The position numbers and the translations under genes are program-made. Under the pieces are notes generated by a model that worked only from the letters and a program-made list of their open reading frames with translations, was not told where the DNA came from and searched no databases. A DNA stretch of 64,000 bases from Sporolactobacillus sp. STSJ-5. Lineage in GTDB: Bacteria; Bacillota; Bacilli; Bacillales; Sporolactobacillaceae. The stretch is from NCBI RefSeq assembly GCF_024385605.1, contig NZ_JANFOJ010000003.1:1-64000 (forward strand). The letters are read 5' to 3'. Shown here piece after piece: positions 18,817 through 26,749 of the stretch (positions within the stretch are counted from its first letter, which is position 1; each line of letters opens with the position of its first letter).

Positions 18817-19683
18817 ATGAAAGATATTCAAGTAGTGATCATAACCGGAATGTCGGGCGCGGGAAAGACAGTTGCGACCCGTATTTTTGAGGACTTGGGT
18901 TACTTCTGCATCGATAATTTGCCGCCGACTTTGCTTCCAAAGTTCATTGACTTAATTGAAGATTCAGATTCGGAAAAACTGAATAAACTAGCATTAGTCA
19001 TGGATCTTCGCGGCAGAACTTTTTTCGATTCGCTTTTCGCATCACTGGATGCATTCAGCAAATCCGAGAAAGTCAGGCCGAAGATTCTTTTTCTCGATGC
19101 GAAGGATGATGCACTAGTTCATCGCTACAAGGAGACACGCCGCTCACATCCGCTGTCTCCGAAAAGCCGGCCGATTGACGGTATTCGCGCCGAACGAAAA
19201 AAACTTGAAGAAGTTAAAGGACTCGCCCAATATTATATAAACACAACAGACATGAAACCAAGAGAATTACGCGATCGCATCGTTCAGGAATTTGCCAGCG
19301 AAACGGAGACATTCCGCGTTAATTTGCTGTCCTTTGGTTTTAAATACGGGCTTCCCATCGATGCTGATCTCGTTTTTGATGTACGTTTTCTGCCCAATCC
19401 TTACTACGTGAAGCATATGCGTGAGCGGACTGGACTTGATACTGATATTTCTGAGTACGTGCTGAAATGGTCGGAGACGAAGCAATTTTTGAAGAAGCTG
19501 ATGGATCTGCTTCAATTCATGATTCCACAGTACAAACGTGAAGGCAAAGGGCAGCTGGTTATTGCGATCGGCTGCACAGGCGGCAAACATCGATCAGTCG
19601 CCTTGACCGAGTGGATTGCCAAAAAACTTTCCGGAGATTTCCCGACGAATGTGTCGCACCGGGATATTGAGAGAGGAAAATAA
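18817..19683 (+). CDS. rapZ: RNase adapter/nucleotide-binding protein RapZ (YvcJ)
   Basis: P-loop nucleotide-binding protein. In E. coli RapZ directs RNase E to GlmZ; Bacillus YvcJ binds and hydrolyses GTP and affects competence (family knowledge). The 288 residues contain Walker A GMSGAGKT near the N-terminus, the [19 protein letters not shown] stretch and a C-terminal [11 protein letters not shown] motif that forms the effector/RNA-binding domain. The ATG at 18817 is used; the longer frame from 18793 overlaps the ribosome-site region. Its last codons carry the ribosome site of yvcK. Confidence 0.95.
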   Translation: MKDIQVVIITGMSGAGKTVATRIFEDLGYFCIDNLPPTLLPKFIDLIEDSDSEKLNKLALVMDLRGRTFFDSLFASLDAFSKSEKVRPKILFLDAKDDALVHRYKETRRSHPLSPKSRPIDGIRAERKKLEEVKGLAQYYINTTDMKPRELRDRIVQEFASETETFRVNLLSFGFKYGLPIDADLVFDVRFLPNPYYVKHMRERTGLDTDISEYVLKWSETKQFLKKLMDLLQFMIPQYKREGKGQLVIAIGCTGGKHRSVALTEWIAKKLSGDFPTNVSHRDIERGK

Positions 19684-19687
19684 TCGA

Positions 19688-20650
19688 ATGACAGATCGAA
19701 AAAAAGTCGTTGCGATCGGCGGGGGCACAGGGCTTCCGGCGGTGCTTCGCGGTTTGAAGAAGTACCCGGTGGATATCACTGCGATTGTGACTGTTGCGGA
19801 CGACGGCGGCAGCAGCGGAAAGCTGAGAAATGAGCTGCAGATTCCTCCGCCCGGCGATATCCGCAATGTACTTGTTTCGCTATCAGATATTGAACCGATG
19901 TTCGAACAATTGCTTCAGCATCGGTTCAAAACAGACAGTGGATTAAACGGCCATTCCTTAGGAAACCTGCTGATTGCCGCGCTGACATCGATAACCGGTG
20001 ATTTTGTCAAAGGTGTGCGCGAATTAAGCCGAATTCTCAATGTTCACGGCCAGGTGCTGCCTGCGGCGGATCAAATGATTGCACTCGGTGCAGTGATGAG
20101 CGACGGCAGTATCGTGGAAGGAGAATCGCATATTCCCGAAGTGAACAAACGGATTGAACGTGTTTTCTTAAAGCCGGCGGATATTCAGCCGCTCCCGGAA
20201 AGCGTCCGAGCGATTCGTGACGCGGATTTAATTACGTTCGGACCCGGCAGTCTTTATACGAGCGTGATCCCTAATTTGCTTGTACCGGAACTCGCCGATG
20301 AAATTGCGCGTTCGAAGGCCAGAAAAGTGTATGTGTGTAATGTCATGACGCAAAAGGGGGAAACCGACCATTTTACGGCATCTGAACATATTAAGGCCAT
20401 TCATCGCCATGTCGCACATCCTTTTATCGATACAATTATTGTGAACAGCCGGCCCATTAAAGTCGACTTGCTGAAGCGTTACGCAGCTGAAGAATCAGAG
20501 CCGGTGCAGATTGATTGGGAGCAACTGAATGATCTAGGCATTGATGTCATTCATGCGCCGCTGATCAAGACTGCCGGAGGCGTTGTACGCCATGATGAAG
20601 AAGTCGTCGGCCGTATGCTGATGTCTTTATTTACGGAGAAAAAAGTGTAA
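19688..20650 (+). CDS. yvcK: Gluconeogenesis factor YvcK/GlmR (CofD-like fold)
   Basis: UDP-GlcNAc-binding regulator of carbon flux to peptidoglycan precursors; needed for growth on gluconeogenic sources and for cell shape in Bacillus (family knowledge). The 320 residues begin with [18 protein letters not shown], have the [13 protein letters not shown] motif, [10 protein letters not shown] and the [14 protein letters not shown] loop, all family hallmarks. The ATG at 19688 lies just after the rapZ stop with GAGAGGAAAA as ribosome site, so rapZ, yvcK, whiA and crh form an operon. Confidence 0.96.
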   Translation: MTDRKKVVAIGGGTGLPAVLRGLKKYPVDITAIVTVADDGGSSGKLRNELQIPPPGDIRNVLVSLSDIEPMFEQLLQHRFKTDSGLNGHSLGNLLIAALTSITGDFVKGVRELSRILNVHGQVLPAADQMIALGAVMSDGSIVEGESHIPEVNKRIERVFLKPADIQPLPESVRAIRDADLITFGPGSLYTSVIPNLLVPELADEIARSKARKVYVCNVMTQKGETDHFTASEHIKAIHRHVAHPFIDTIIVNSRPIKVDLLKRYAAEESEPVQIDWEQLNDLGIDVIHAPLIKTAGGVVRHDEEVVGRMLMSLFTEKKV

Positions 20651-20667
20651 GGTTTGGAGGGATTGGC

Positions 20668-21600
20668 ATGTCATTTGCCGCCGAAACCAAAAAAGAATTG
20701 ACGATGCTCGAGGTAGATGACTGCTGCGCGCGTGCGGAGCTTGCTGCGCTGACACGAATGAATGGCTTCATCTCAATTCGTAACAAGAGAATTGAATTGG
20801 ATATCGCAACAGAGAATGCAGCAATTTCTCGACGGATTTTCCGACTGATTAAACAAGCGTACCATTATCAAATCGAGATCCTGGTACGGAGAAAGATGCG
20901 GCTGAAGAAAAATAATGTTTATATTGTTCGTCTGAAAGAAACGGCGCGTCCGTTCCTGGAAGATTTGAGAATCATTGATGACGGAGGACAGTTTACCCGT
21001 GAAATTGCCCCAGAATTAATTGAGAGCGACTGCTGCAAACGTTCCTATCTGCGCGGATCATTCTTGGCAGGTGGTTCACTGAACCATCCGGAATCCTCAT
21101 ATCACTTAGAAATTTTTTCGAATTATGAAGAACATACGTATTCTTTGGCTAAACTGATGAATACGTTCAATCTTAATGTTAAGATCTTGCCGAGAAAGAA
21201 CGGATACATCATTTATATGAAAGAGGGCGAAAAGATCACCGATTTTCTGAGCATTATCGGCGCAAACAAAGCTCTGTTTTATTTTGAGGATATCCGTATT
21301 GTCAAGGACATGCGTAATTCAGTGAACCGGCTTGTCAATTGTGAGACGGCGAACTTGAATAAAACGGTCTCCGCTGCGATGAGACAGATGGAAAATATCC
21401 GGTTGATTGAGAAGAGTATCGGGTTGGAAGAATTGCCGGATAAATTGCGGGAAATTGCTGAGATTCGGTTGAAAAATCCGGACATTACGCTGAAAGAGCT
21501 TGGAGAAATGGTTAATGGTGAGCCAATCAGCAAATCTGGGATTAACCATCGCTTCCGAAAAATCGACGCGATTGCCAATCGGATTCGACAGGGCCAATAA
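20668..21600 (+). CDS. whiA: WhiA (LAGLIDADG-like/HTH) protein
   Basis: DNA-binding protein of Gram-positives linked to cell division and chromosome segregation in Bacillus, and to sporulation septation in Streptomyces. The 310 residues comprise an N-terminal domain ([10 protein letters not shown]), a degenerate homing-endonuclease fold centred on [20 protein letters not shown] and a C-terminal helix-turn-helix (about 225-305, [21 protein letters not shown]). No endonuclease activity is expected. It starts 17 bases after yvcK behind TTTGGAGGG. Confidence 0.96.
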   Translation: MSFAAETKKELTMLEVDDCCARAELAALTRMNGFISIRNKRIELDIATENAAISRRIFRLIKQAYHYQIEILVRRKMRLKKNNVYIVRLKETARPFLEDLRIIDDGGQFTREIAPELIESDCCKRSYLRGSFLAGGSLNHPESSYHLEIFSNYEEHTYSLAKLMNTFNLNVKILPRKNGYIIYMKEGEKITDFLSIIGANKALFYFEDIRIVKDMRNSVNRLVNCETANLNKTVSAAMRQMENIRLIEKSIGLEELPDKLREIAEIRLKNPDITLKELGEMVNGEPISKSGINHRFRKIDAIANRIRQGQ

Positions 21601-21643
21601 ATGGTTGTGCGCCTTCATTTTTATGAAAGGAGGAATGGACAAC

Positions 21644-21898
21644 ATGCTGACTAAGAAAGTGATCATCGGGCTGGAAAATGGCCTTCAGGCGCGGCCGGCC
21701 GCTCTATTTGTGCAGAATGCCAACCTTTATCAGGCAGCTATAACGCTTGAAAAAGACGGGCACGTAGCAAATGTGAAGAGCATCATGGGTGTCATGAGCA
21801 TGGCACCGGCTCGCGGTGAGCAGCTCATTCTGACCGCTGAGGGTGAGGATGAACGTATGGCGCTTGAGACGCTGGCTTCTTTTATTGAAAACAAATGA
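21644..21898 (+). CDS. crh: HPr-like catabolite repression protein Crh
   Basis: HPr paralogue that acts only as a regulator. The 84-residue protein has Q15 in LQARPAAL where HPr carries the catalytic His15, so it cannot accept phosphate from enzyme I. The HprK target serine is present at S46 (VKSIMG). P-Ser-Crh serves as CcpA corepressor. HprK is encoded 7.6 kb upstream in the same window. The ATG at 21644 is nine bases after AAAGGAGGA; an ATG at 21635 abuts that site. Last gene of the rapZ-yvcK-whiA-crh operon. Confidence 0.95.
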   Translation: MLTKKVIIGLENGLQARPAALFVQNANLYQAAITLEKDGHVANVKSIMGVMSMAPARGEQLILTAEGEDERMALETLASFIENK

Positions 21899-21920
21899 TA
21901 ACGCTTACTAAAAGACAATA

Positions 21921-21953
21921 AGAAAAGCCGGAGCAGATGCTCCGGCTTTTCTT
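21921..21953. terminator. Bidirectional terminator between crh and clpP
   Basis: GAAAAGCCGGAGC (21922-21934) pairs perfectly with GCTCCGGCTTTTC (21939-21951). A/T tracts on both sides serve the convergent crh (+) and clpP (-) genes. Confidence 0.9.
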
Positions 21954-21962
21954 TATGGTCAA

Positions 21963-22547
21963 TTATTTTGCTGAAACCATAATATCGTCAATCAAACCAT
22001 ACTTCTTCGCTTCTTCTGCGGACATGAAATTGTCACGATCCGTATCACGAGCAATCACTTCGTAAGGCTGACCGGTACGTTCAGCATAGATATGATTCAA
22101 CTTTTCACGAATAGAAATGATCCGCTTTGCGTGAATTTCCATATCTGACGCCTGACCCTGCATGCCGCCAAGCGGCTGGTGAATCATAATTTCGCTATTC
22201 GGCAGTGCGTAACGCTTACCGATTTCGCCTGCAGTTAAGAGGAAGCTGCCCATTGAAGCGGCCATACCAATGCAAATGGTTGATACCTTTGGTTTAATAA
22301 ACTGCATTGTATCAAAAATGGCCATTCCTGCGGTAATTGATCCGCCGGGGCTATTGATGTAAAGCGAAATATCTTTCTCCGAATCTTCTGCTGCCAGGAA
22401 AAGCAGCTGTGCGACAACCGCATTAGCTACATTGTCGTCAATTGCTGTTCCAAGCATAATGATACGGTCTTTCAATAAGCGTGAGTAGATGTCATACGCG
22501 CGTTCGCCGCGGTTTGTCTGCTCAATGACTGTTGGTATTAAAGGCAT
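21963..22547 (-). CDS. clpP: ATP-dependent Clp protease proteolytic subunit
   Basis: Tetradecameric serine protease that works with ClpC, ClpX and ClpE ATPases in protein quality control. The 194-residue protein has the triad S98 (GMAASMGS), H123 (MIHQPLGG) and D172, at canonical positions. The start [10 protein letters not shown] follows GGGGGTT in the minus strand; a longer frame to 22604 lacks a ribosome site. A CtsR operator overlaps its promoter, indicating heat-shock control. Confidence 0.98.
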   Translation of the reverse strand: MPLIPTVIEQTNRGERAYDIYSRLLKDRIIMLGTAIDDNVANAVVAQLLFLAAEDSEKDISLYINSPGGSITAGMAIFDTMQFIKPKVSTICIGMAASMGSFLLTAGEIGKRYALPNSEIMIHQPLGGMQGQASDMEIHAKRIISIREKLNHIYAERTGQPYEVIARDTDRDNFMSAEEAKKYGLIDDIMVSAK

Positions 22548-22601
22548 TGAACGAACCCCCTTTTTCCATTGAAGAAAGTTATTTTTCCCATTACCAACAT
22601 C

Positions 22602-22632
22602 CATGATACATTAAAGGTCAATATAGGTCAAA
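22602..22632 (-). promoter_or_regulatory. clpP promoter with CtsR operator
   Basis: On the minus strand TTGACC, a 17-base spacer and TATCAT form a sigma-A promoter. The plus strand at 22616-22632 reads GGTCAAT ATA GGTCAAA, the CtsR heptad direct repeat with the required three-base gap and one mismatch, covering the -35 and spacer. Confidence 0.85.
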
Positions 22633-22638
22633 TTTAAC

Positions 22639-22679
22639 GATCCACTGCTTGGCTTTTCATGAAGTTGAGGCAGTGGATC
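22639..22679. repeat. Perfect 10-bp inverted repeat between ddl and clpP
   Basis: GATCCACTGC (22639-22648) and GCAGTGGATC (22670-22679) are perfect complements with a 21-base loop. It could end the minus-strand ddl transcript, but no T-tract follows. Confidence 0.5.
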
Positions 22680-22757
22680 TGCTCCTATAATGACAAACTG
22701 AGTGCAGAAAGCGCAAACTTCAGAGTCAATAATAGTTATCAGCTTTCAAGGTTTCAA

Positions 22758-23822
22758 TTATTTGCTTTGGAGTGCTAATTGAATGGCCGTGTCCGTAACC
22801 TGGGTCAGGCTGATGCCGGCAGCTTTCATCATTCGCGGATAGCGGCTGTAGCTGGTGAATCCGGGCATTGTATTTATTTCATTAAAGACAACTTCATGAT
22901 CAGGTGTAAGGAACATGTCGACACGTGTTAATCCTGTACATCCCAGCGCACTATAAATTGCTTTAGCGGTTTGCTTGATACGTGCCTCAACGTCTGATGA
23001 AACATCGGCTGGGACGCGAATCGTTGAATTCTCGGAATCTGTTTCCGGATGTGATTCCTGATGAATGCGGAAGAAACCGTGAGACAGAACAATCTGATCA
23101 ACTTCGCCGACTGTCAAGTCGTCCCCGTTTCCTAATATGGAGCAACCCACTTCACAGCCGTCGATTCCTTCTTCAATACAGATTTTGCTGTCGTAGTTCT
23201 GAGCATCAACAACTGCCGCTAGAAGACCGGCAGAATCAGCAACCTTAGTGACGCCGAACGAAGAACCGCCGTTTGCCGGTTTGACGAAAACCGGGTAACT
23301 CAAGCCGACACTAATTTTCTCTAACTGTTCCTTTGAGGACTTCCCGGTGATGGAAACTGTTTCAGGAACACGGAAGCCTGCGTCCTTCACGATACGGTGT
23401 GAAATATCCTTATCCATGCCCATTGAAGAACTCAGCACATTACAACCGACATAGGGAATTCCGGATAGTTCAAGGAGGCCCTGAATGGTTCCGTCTTCTC
23501 CGTTTTTACCATGCAAAACGGGGAAAACGACATCAAGATGTGTGCGAATAAGCTGATCATGATGCTGTTCAATCAATCCATGCAATTTTTTATCCGGTAA
23601 AATCCATGCAGGCACACAATTTTGTTCACTCCAAGTATCCGAAGGAATGGCATCTACCTGGCCTGTATATCTTTTCCATGAACCGTCCTGCGTTATGCCA
23701 ATCAGTACCAACTCGTATTTTTCAGTATCCAGGCTGGTGATAATGGAGTATGCAGACTTCAGAGAGATTTTATATTCTGCCGAGTGACCTCCAAATAGAA
23801 CGCCTACTGTTACTTTTGTCAA
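22758..23822 (-). CDS. ddl: D-alanine--D-alanine ligase
   Basis: ATP-grasp enzyme joining two D-alanines for the peptidoglycan pentapeptide. The 354-residue protein shows GVLFGGHSAEYKISLKSA at the N-terminus, VFPVLHGKNGEDGTIQG, the ATP-binding GYPVFVKPANGGSSFG-like stretch (here LSYPVFVKPANGGSSFG), and the C-terminal VFNEINTMPGFT. The TTG at 23822 lies nine bases after AAAGGAG on the minus strand. The upstream in-frame ATG at 23861 has a weak site and gives a 13-residue extension. The H-S-A-E-Y active-site context suggests a depsipeptide-capable variant cannot be judged by eye; a D-Ala-D-Ala ligase is the simplest call. Confidence 0.93.
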   Translation of the reverse strand: MTKVTVGVLFGGHSAEYKISLKSAYSIITSLDTEKYELVLIGITQDGSWKRYTGQVDAIPSDTWSEQNCVPAWILPDKKLHGLIEQHHDQLIRTHLDVVFPVLHGKNGEDGTIQGLLELSGIPYVGCNVLSSSMGMDKDISHRIVKDAGFRVPETVSITGKSSKEQLEKISVGLSYPVFVKPANGGSSFGVTKVADSAGLLAAVVDAQNYDSKICIEEGIDGCEVGCSILGNGDDLTVGEVDQIVLSHGFFRIHQESHPETDSENSTIRVPADVSSDVEARIKQTAKAIYSALGCTGLTRVDMFLTPDHEVVFNEINTMPGFTSYSRYPRMMKAAGISLTQVTDTAIQLALQSK

Positions 23823-23949
23823 TGTGTACGACTCCTTTTTATTCTGAGTATTTGTTTTCATTCCCGTTTAAGCGGAACATAATTTTCTTTAATGATTCAA
23901 AGAAAAATGAAAACACCAATTTGTACTTTATTGGTTAATCATAAAGCAA

Positions 23950-23978
23950 ATTATAGATATTCGTCTTAATTATTTCTA
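23950..23978 (-). promoter_or_regulatory. Promoter for ddl
   Basis: On the minus strand TAGAAA (23978-23973), 17 bases, then TATAAT (23955-23950). The interval 23823-24041 otherwise shows no gene. Confidence 0.45.
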
Positions 23979-24041
23979 AAGTTTTGCCTATAATTTGATA
24001 CAAATTTCATAGACAATACGGTACAAGCACATTCATGGAAT

Positions 24042-24076
24042 AAAAAGGGCACTTCCGAGCGTTTCTCAGAAGTGCC
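24042..24076 (-). terminator. Terminator of tRNA-Arg
   Basis: On the minus strand GGCACTTC pairs with GAAGTGCC (24069-24076/24048-24055) followed by C and five T residues. Confidence 0.85.
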
Positions 24077-24123
24077 GTCAATACAATTACTGTATGATGC
24101 GTTCGGATTGCTGCACCATTTGA

Positions 24124-24196
24124 TGCGCTCGAAGGGAGTCGAACCCCCGACACATGGTACCGGAAACCATTGCTCTATCCACTGAGCTACGAGCGC
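24124..24196 (-). tRNA. tRNA-Arg (anticodon CCG)
   Basis: The minus strand folds as a full cloverleaf. The acceptor is GCGCTCG/CGAGCGC with discriminator A, the D-stem is GCTC/GAGC, the anticodon stem is ATGGT/ACCAT with loop TTCCGGT (anticodon CCG), and the T-arm has loop TTCGACT. It reads CGG codons. The 3' CCA is not encoded. Its own promoter and terminator make it a single-gene unit. Confidence 0.95.
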
Positions 24197-24228
24197 ATAG
24201 GTAAGAAAATTCTCGCTGACATTTGTCT

Positions 24229-24257
24229 ATTCTAAGTGATTTACTTCGCTTTTGCAA
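24229..24257 (-). promoter_or_regulatory. Promoter of tRNA-Arg
   Basis: Minus strand TTGCAA (24257-24252), 17 bases, TAGAAT (24234-24229), about 33 bases before the tRNA 5' end. Confidence 0.7.
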
Positions 24258-24385
24258 GCGTTTTTCAAAAATCAATGAGGTAATTTAGGATGATCAACAC
24301 CAACAGTTTCTCATGTTATCTGCCCAAATTTAGGCGGAACGACTAAAATTAGGTGTTCTCATTAGTGCAATGGCTTTCCTCGACT

Positions 24386-24394
24386 CATAGGTTA
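24386..24394 (+). promoter_or_regulatory. Sigma-K-like -10 before the coat gene
   Basis: CATAGGTTA matches the mother-cell sigma-K -10 pattern CATANNNTA, about 36 bases before the coat-protein start. The -35 (AC) is too short to judge. Late mother-cell expression would suit a coat protein. Confidence 0.4.
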
Positions 24395-24429
24395 TTAGTG
24401 TACTTTAATTGACGAGGAGGAGCAAAATT

Positions 24430-24978
24430 ATGGAGGTTTCACCTTATTCAAATCAGCCTGTTTCAGGCAATATGGGAAACGTCGGAAATGTCAGCAACAC
24501 GGGGAATATCGGAAATTGGGGCAATGCCGGCCCAGTCAGTCCATTGCCAAGTCCGACACATGAATATAAGTCGGAAAACAAGCCGGCTTACAAACCTGAA
24601 TTTAAACCGGCTTCCAAATGCTCAACAGCACCAATGGGCTTCCCAAGTAAAGGGAAAGGTAAAGGTGGTTATGCACCCTATGGAAATGTTGCCGGAGCTG
24701 GCACAGCCCCGGGAGCTGCCGCAGGAAAAACGACTGAAAATACGCTGCATTGTCCGCCAACACAAGGCGGTACAGTCTATGATCCGCAGACCGTCAATGT
24801 TCAGCATATTTACAAGCCAGTCATTGTGAAACATATTCATCAACTGCACACGATCAGAAAAACTCATTACATCTACGAACATCAGCACTACTACCCACAC
24901 ACGATGTCGGAGACTTGTGATGAGTGCCACTATGACGTACAATGCGGCAAACCATGTTTTCCAAAGCCGCACTGCTGA
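24430..24978 (+). CDS. CotD-family spore coat protein
   Basis: A 182-residue protein of the endospore coat. The C-terminal 60 residues carry the CotD pattern: KHIHQLHT, then an EHQHYYPHT stretch and a cysteine-rich tail ending CGKPCFPKPHC. The N-terminal 40 residues are low-complexity asparagine/glycine repeats (GNMGNVGNVSNTGNIGN), then lysine/proline-rich sequence, unlike the short B. subtilis CotD, so this is a longer relative. The ATG at 24430 follows GAGGAGGAGC. A sigma-K-like -10 lies upstream. It is good evidence that the host sporulates. Confidence 0.82.
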   Translation: MEVSPYSNQPVSGNMGNVGNVSNTGNIGNWGNAGPVSPLPSPTHEYKSENKPAYKPEFKPASKCSTAPMGFPSKGKGKGGYAPYGNVAGAGTAPGAAAGKTTENTLHCPPTQGGTVYDPQTVNVQHIYKPVIVKHIHQLHTIRKTHYIYEHQHYYPHTMSETCDECHYDVQCGKPCFPKPHC

Positions 24979-25008
24979 AGTAAGGTATTTACCGCACTAT
25001 TAATGAAG

Positions 25009-25035
25009 AAGAGCCTGTCAAAGGGCTCTTTTTCT
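25009..25035 (+). terminator. Terminator after the coat gene
   Basis: AAGAGCC (25009-25015) pairs with GGCTCTT (25024-25030) followed by T residues. Confidence 0.75.
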
Positions 25036-25126
25036 TTACCAAGTAAAGAAACATCATGACTCGCTTGAGGGGCGCTGGACACCAATGGACATGTAAATAT
25101 AAGATGCTTCTATTTATGTATAAACC

Positions 25127-25262
25127 GTTTAGCGTTTTGCCTTGTTGGTTAGACGATAGACGTCATAAGATGCTGATCGCCCAATCTGAAATAGAAGGAA
25201 ATTCTCCGCATCCTGCGGACGTATGGACCGGGCGCTTTTGCGCGTTCTTTCTAGTCCGCTTA
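25127..25262. repeat. Intergenic dispersed repeat element, short copy
   Basis: Shares its left end (GTTTAGCGTTTT ... GATGCTGATCGCCCAATCTG) and right end (CCGCATCCTGCGGA ... GCGCTTTTGC) with 13-440, but lacks the tandem-repeat middle. It lies between the coat gene terminator and the corA promoter. No ORF is supported. Confidence 0.55.
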
Positions 25263-25325
25263 AAAAGATGAAAAAATATTTTGTGTAACGTTTGCGATCA
25301 GTTTGTGTTCTTTTGGCACACCATG

Positions 25326-25552
25326 TATTATAGAACGTGGCGGTATTCGACCGCGCACGTAATCCGATGCGCGCCAAATACACAATTCCGCTGAAGGAAG
25401 TGATTGTTCGATGAGTTCTGATAGTTCGAGTCCAAAGCCTGGTCCCAGTCATCGGCAGGGGAAGCTTATATGGCATCAGACGCTCTTGGGCAAAATCACG
25501 GCAGCGGACAGATATCTGTGTAGGCTTCCTCTAAATTAAGAGGAGGTGCATC
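25326..25552 (+). promoter_or_regulatory. corA promoter and structured leader with Shine-Dalgarno switch
   Basis: TATTAT (25326-25331) is a likely -10, giving a leader of about 215 bases. It starts with a GCGGT/ACCGC hairpin. Near its end AGGGGAAGC (25457-25465) can pair with GCTTCCTCT (25524-25532). Alternatively CCTCT (25528-25532) pairs with AGAGG (25539-25543), which is part of the corA Shine-Dalgarno AGAGGAGG. The two pairings exclude each other, as in a translational riboswitch. The M-box consensus is not seen. Confidence 0.45.
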
Positions 25553-26494
25553 ATGATTGATATTTATTTAACTGATGAGCAAGACAAATTGGTGAAAAAA
25601 GAAGAGCTGGTTAAAGGATGCTGGATAAATTTGACACGTCCATCCGAATTTGAAGTGCAGAAGGTTGTGGACGGTACCGGCATTCCATCGGACTTTATCC
25701 GAGACTCACTGGATGATGACGAACGCTCTCGTATTGAAAAGGAAGACGATTCGGTTCTGATCATCGTTGACTTTCCGGTGCTGATCCAAGATGAATCCGA
25801 CTCAGCTCCTTATGATACGATTCCGCTTGGCATTATTGTTACGCCTTATTATTTTGTGACCGTTTGTTTGCAGAGTAATCCGATCATTGATGATTTTATT
25901 AATAATCGTATCCGGAACTTTTTTACTTATAAGAAAACACGCTTTACCCTGCAAATACTCTATGCGATTGCACGCTATTATCTCAAATACTTGAAAACCA
26001 TTGATCGCAGAACGTCGCTGATCGAACGTGAACTGCATGAATCAATGAGAAATAAAGAACTTTTTGATTTGCTTAGTCTTGAAAAAACGCTGGTTTATTT
26101 CACAACATCATTGAAATCAAACAATATTGTTATGGAAAAAATGACCAAACAACGCTTCTTACGTATGTATGAAGATGATCAGGATCTATTGGAAGACGTT
26201 ATTATTGAGATTAAGCAGGCGATTGAAATGTCGGAAGTGCACAGCAATATTTTAAGCGGCATGATGGACGCGTACGCTTCCGTGATTTCAAATAATGTGA
26301 ATGTGGTTATGAAATTTTTGACCACGGTTACGATTGTGCTTTCGATCCCTACGATGGTGGCGAGTTTCTGGGGTATGAATGTGGGCTCAATTCCATGGGA
26401 ACATGCACCGTATGCTTTTTGGATTCCGATCAGTCTTGCTCTGGGACTTGCCGGGATTACGGCATTATTCTTCTGGAAAAAGAAATATTTTTAA
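25553..26494 (+). CDS. corA: CorA-family magnesium/divalent cation transporter
   Basis: Pentameric membrane channel for Mg2+ (also Co2+/Ni2+). The 313-residue protein has a large acidic cytoplasmic N-domain, a long helix region (about 150-250) and two C-terminal membrane helices (about 252-273 and 284-305). The selectivity motif WGMNVG lies between them. It ends with a basic KKKYF tail, as in the family. The start follows AGAGGAGG, which the upstream leader may sequester. Confidence 0.93.
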   Translation: MIDIYLTDEQDKLVKKEELVKGCWINLTRPSEFEVQKVVDGTGIPSDFIRDSLDDDERSRIEKEDDSVLIIVDFPVLIQDESDSAPYDTIPLGIIVTPYYFVTVCLQSNPIIDDFINNRIRNFFTYKKTRFTLQILYAIARYYLKYLKTIDRRTSLIERELHESMRNKELFDLLSLEKTLVYFTTSLKSNNIVMEKMTKQRFLRMYEDDQDLLEDVIIEIKQAIEMSEVHSNILSGMMDAYASVISNNVNVVMKFLTTVTIVLSIPTMVASFWGMNVGSIPWEHAPYAFWIPISLALGLAGITALFFWKKKYF

Positions 26495-26510
26495 ACAAAA
26501 ATATTGATGA

Positions 26511-26546
26511 AGGGATACGGCCGGAACAACGCTGTATCCTTTTTTC
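26511..26546 (+). terminator. Terminator after corA
   Basis: GGATACGGC (26513-26521) pairs with GCTGTATCC (26531-26539), one G-U, extended by AAGG/CCTT and followed by T residues. Confidence 0.8.
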
Positions 26547-26718
26547 GGTTTCCTTCTGTTTACGTGACTGAAATGATGCACTGCAGAATCATGAAAAGCA
26601 GCCCATAAATAGTGCATTATATTTATGTGGATTGGTCTAGAGCGGTCTATTGTTCGCTAAATGATCATTAAATGTGACAAATTCCGTCAATGAAAGCGTA
26701 GTCATTTTATTGATGAAT

Positions 26719-26726
26719 TGCTATAA
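26719..26726 (+). promoter_or_regulatory. -10 element for rpoN
   Basis: TGC-type extended -10 ending in TATAAT, about 25 bases before the rpoN start; no convincing -35. The rest of 26547-26718 holds nothing I can identify. Confidence 0.45.
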
Positions 26727-26749
26727 TAATAGTAAAGGAGGTGAGCGAG

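Noticed and set aside
22639-22679. Rho-independent terminator for ddl
   Set aside because: The helix is perfect, but no T-tract follows on either strand; kept only as an inverted repeat.
24092-24275. Minus-strand coding frame over the tRNA
   Set aside because: The frame simply reads through the tRNA-Arg gene and its leader.
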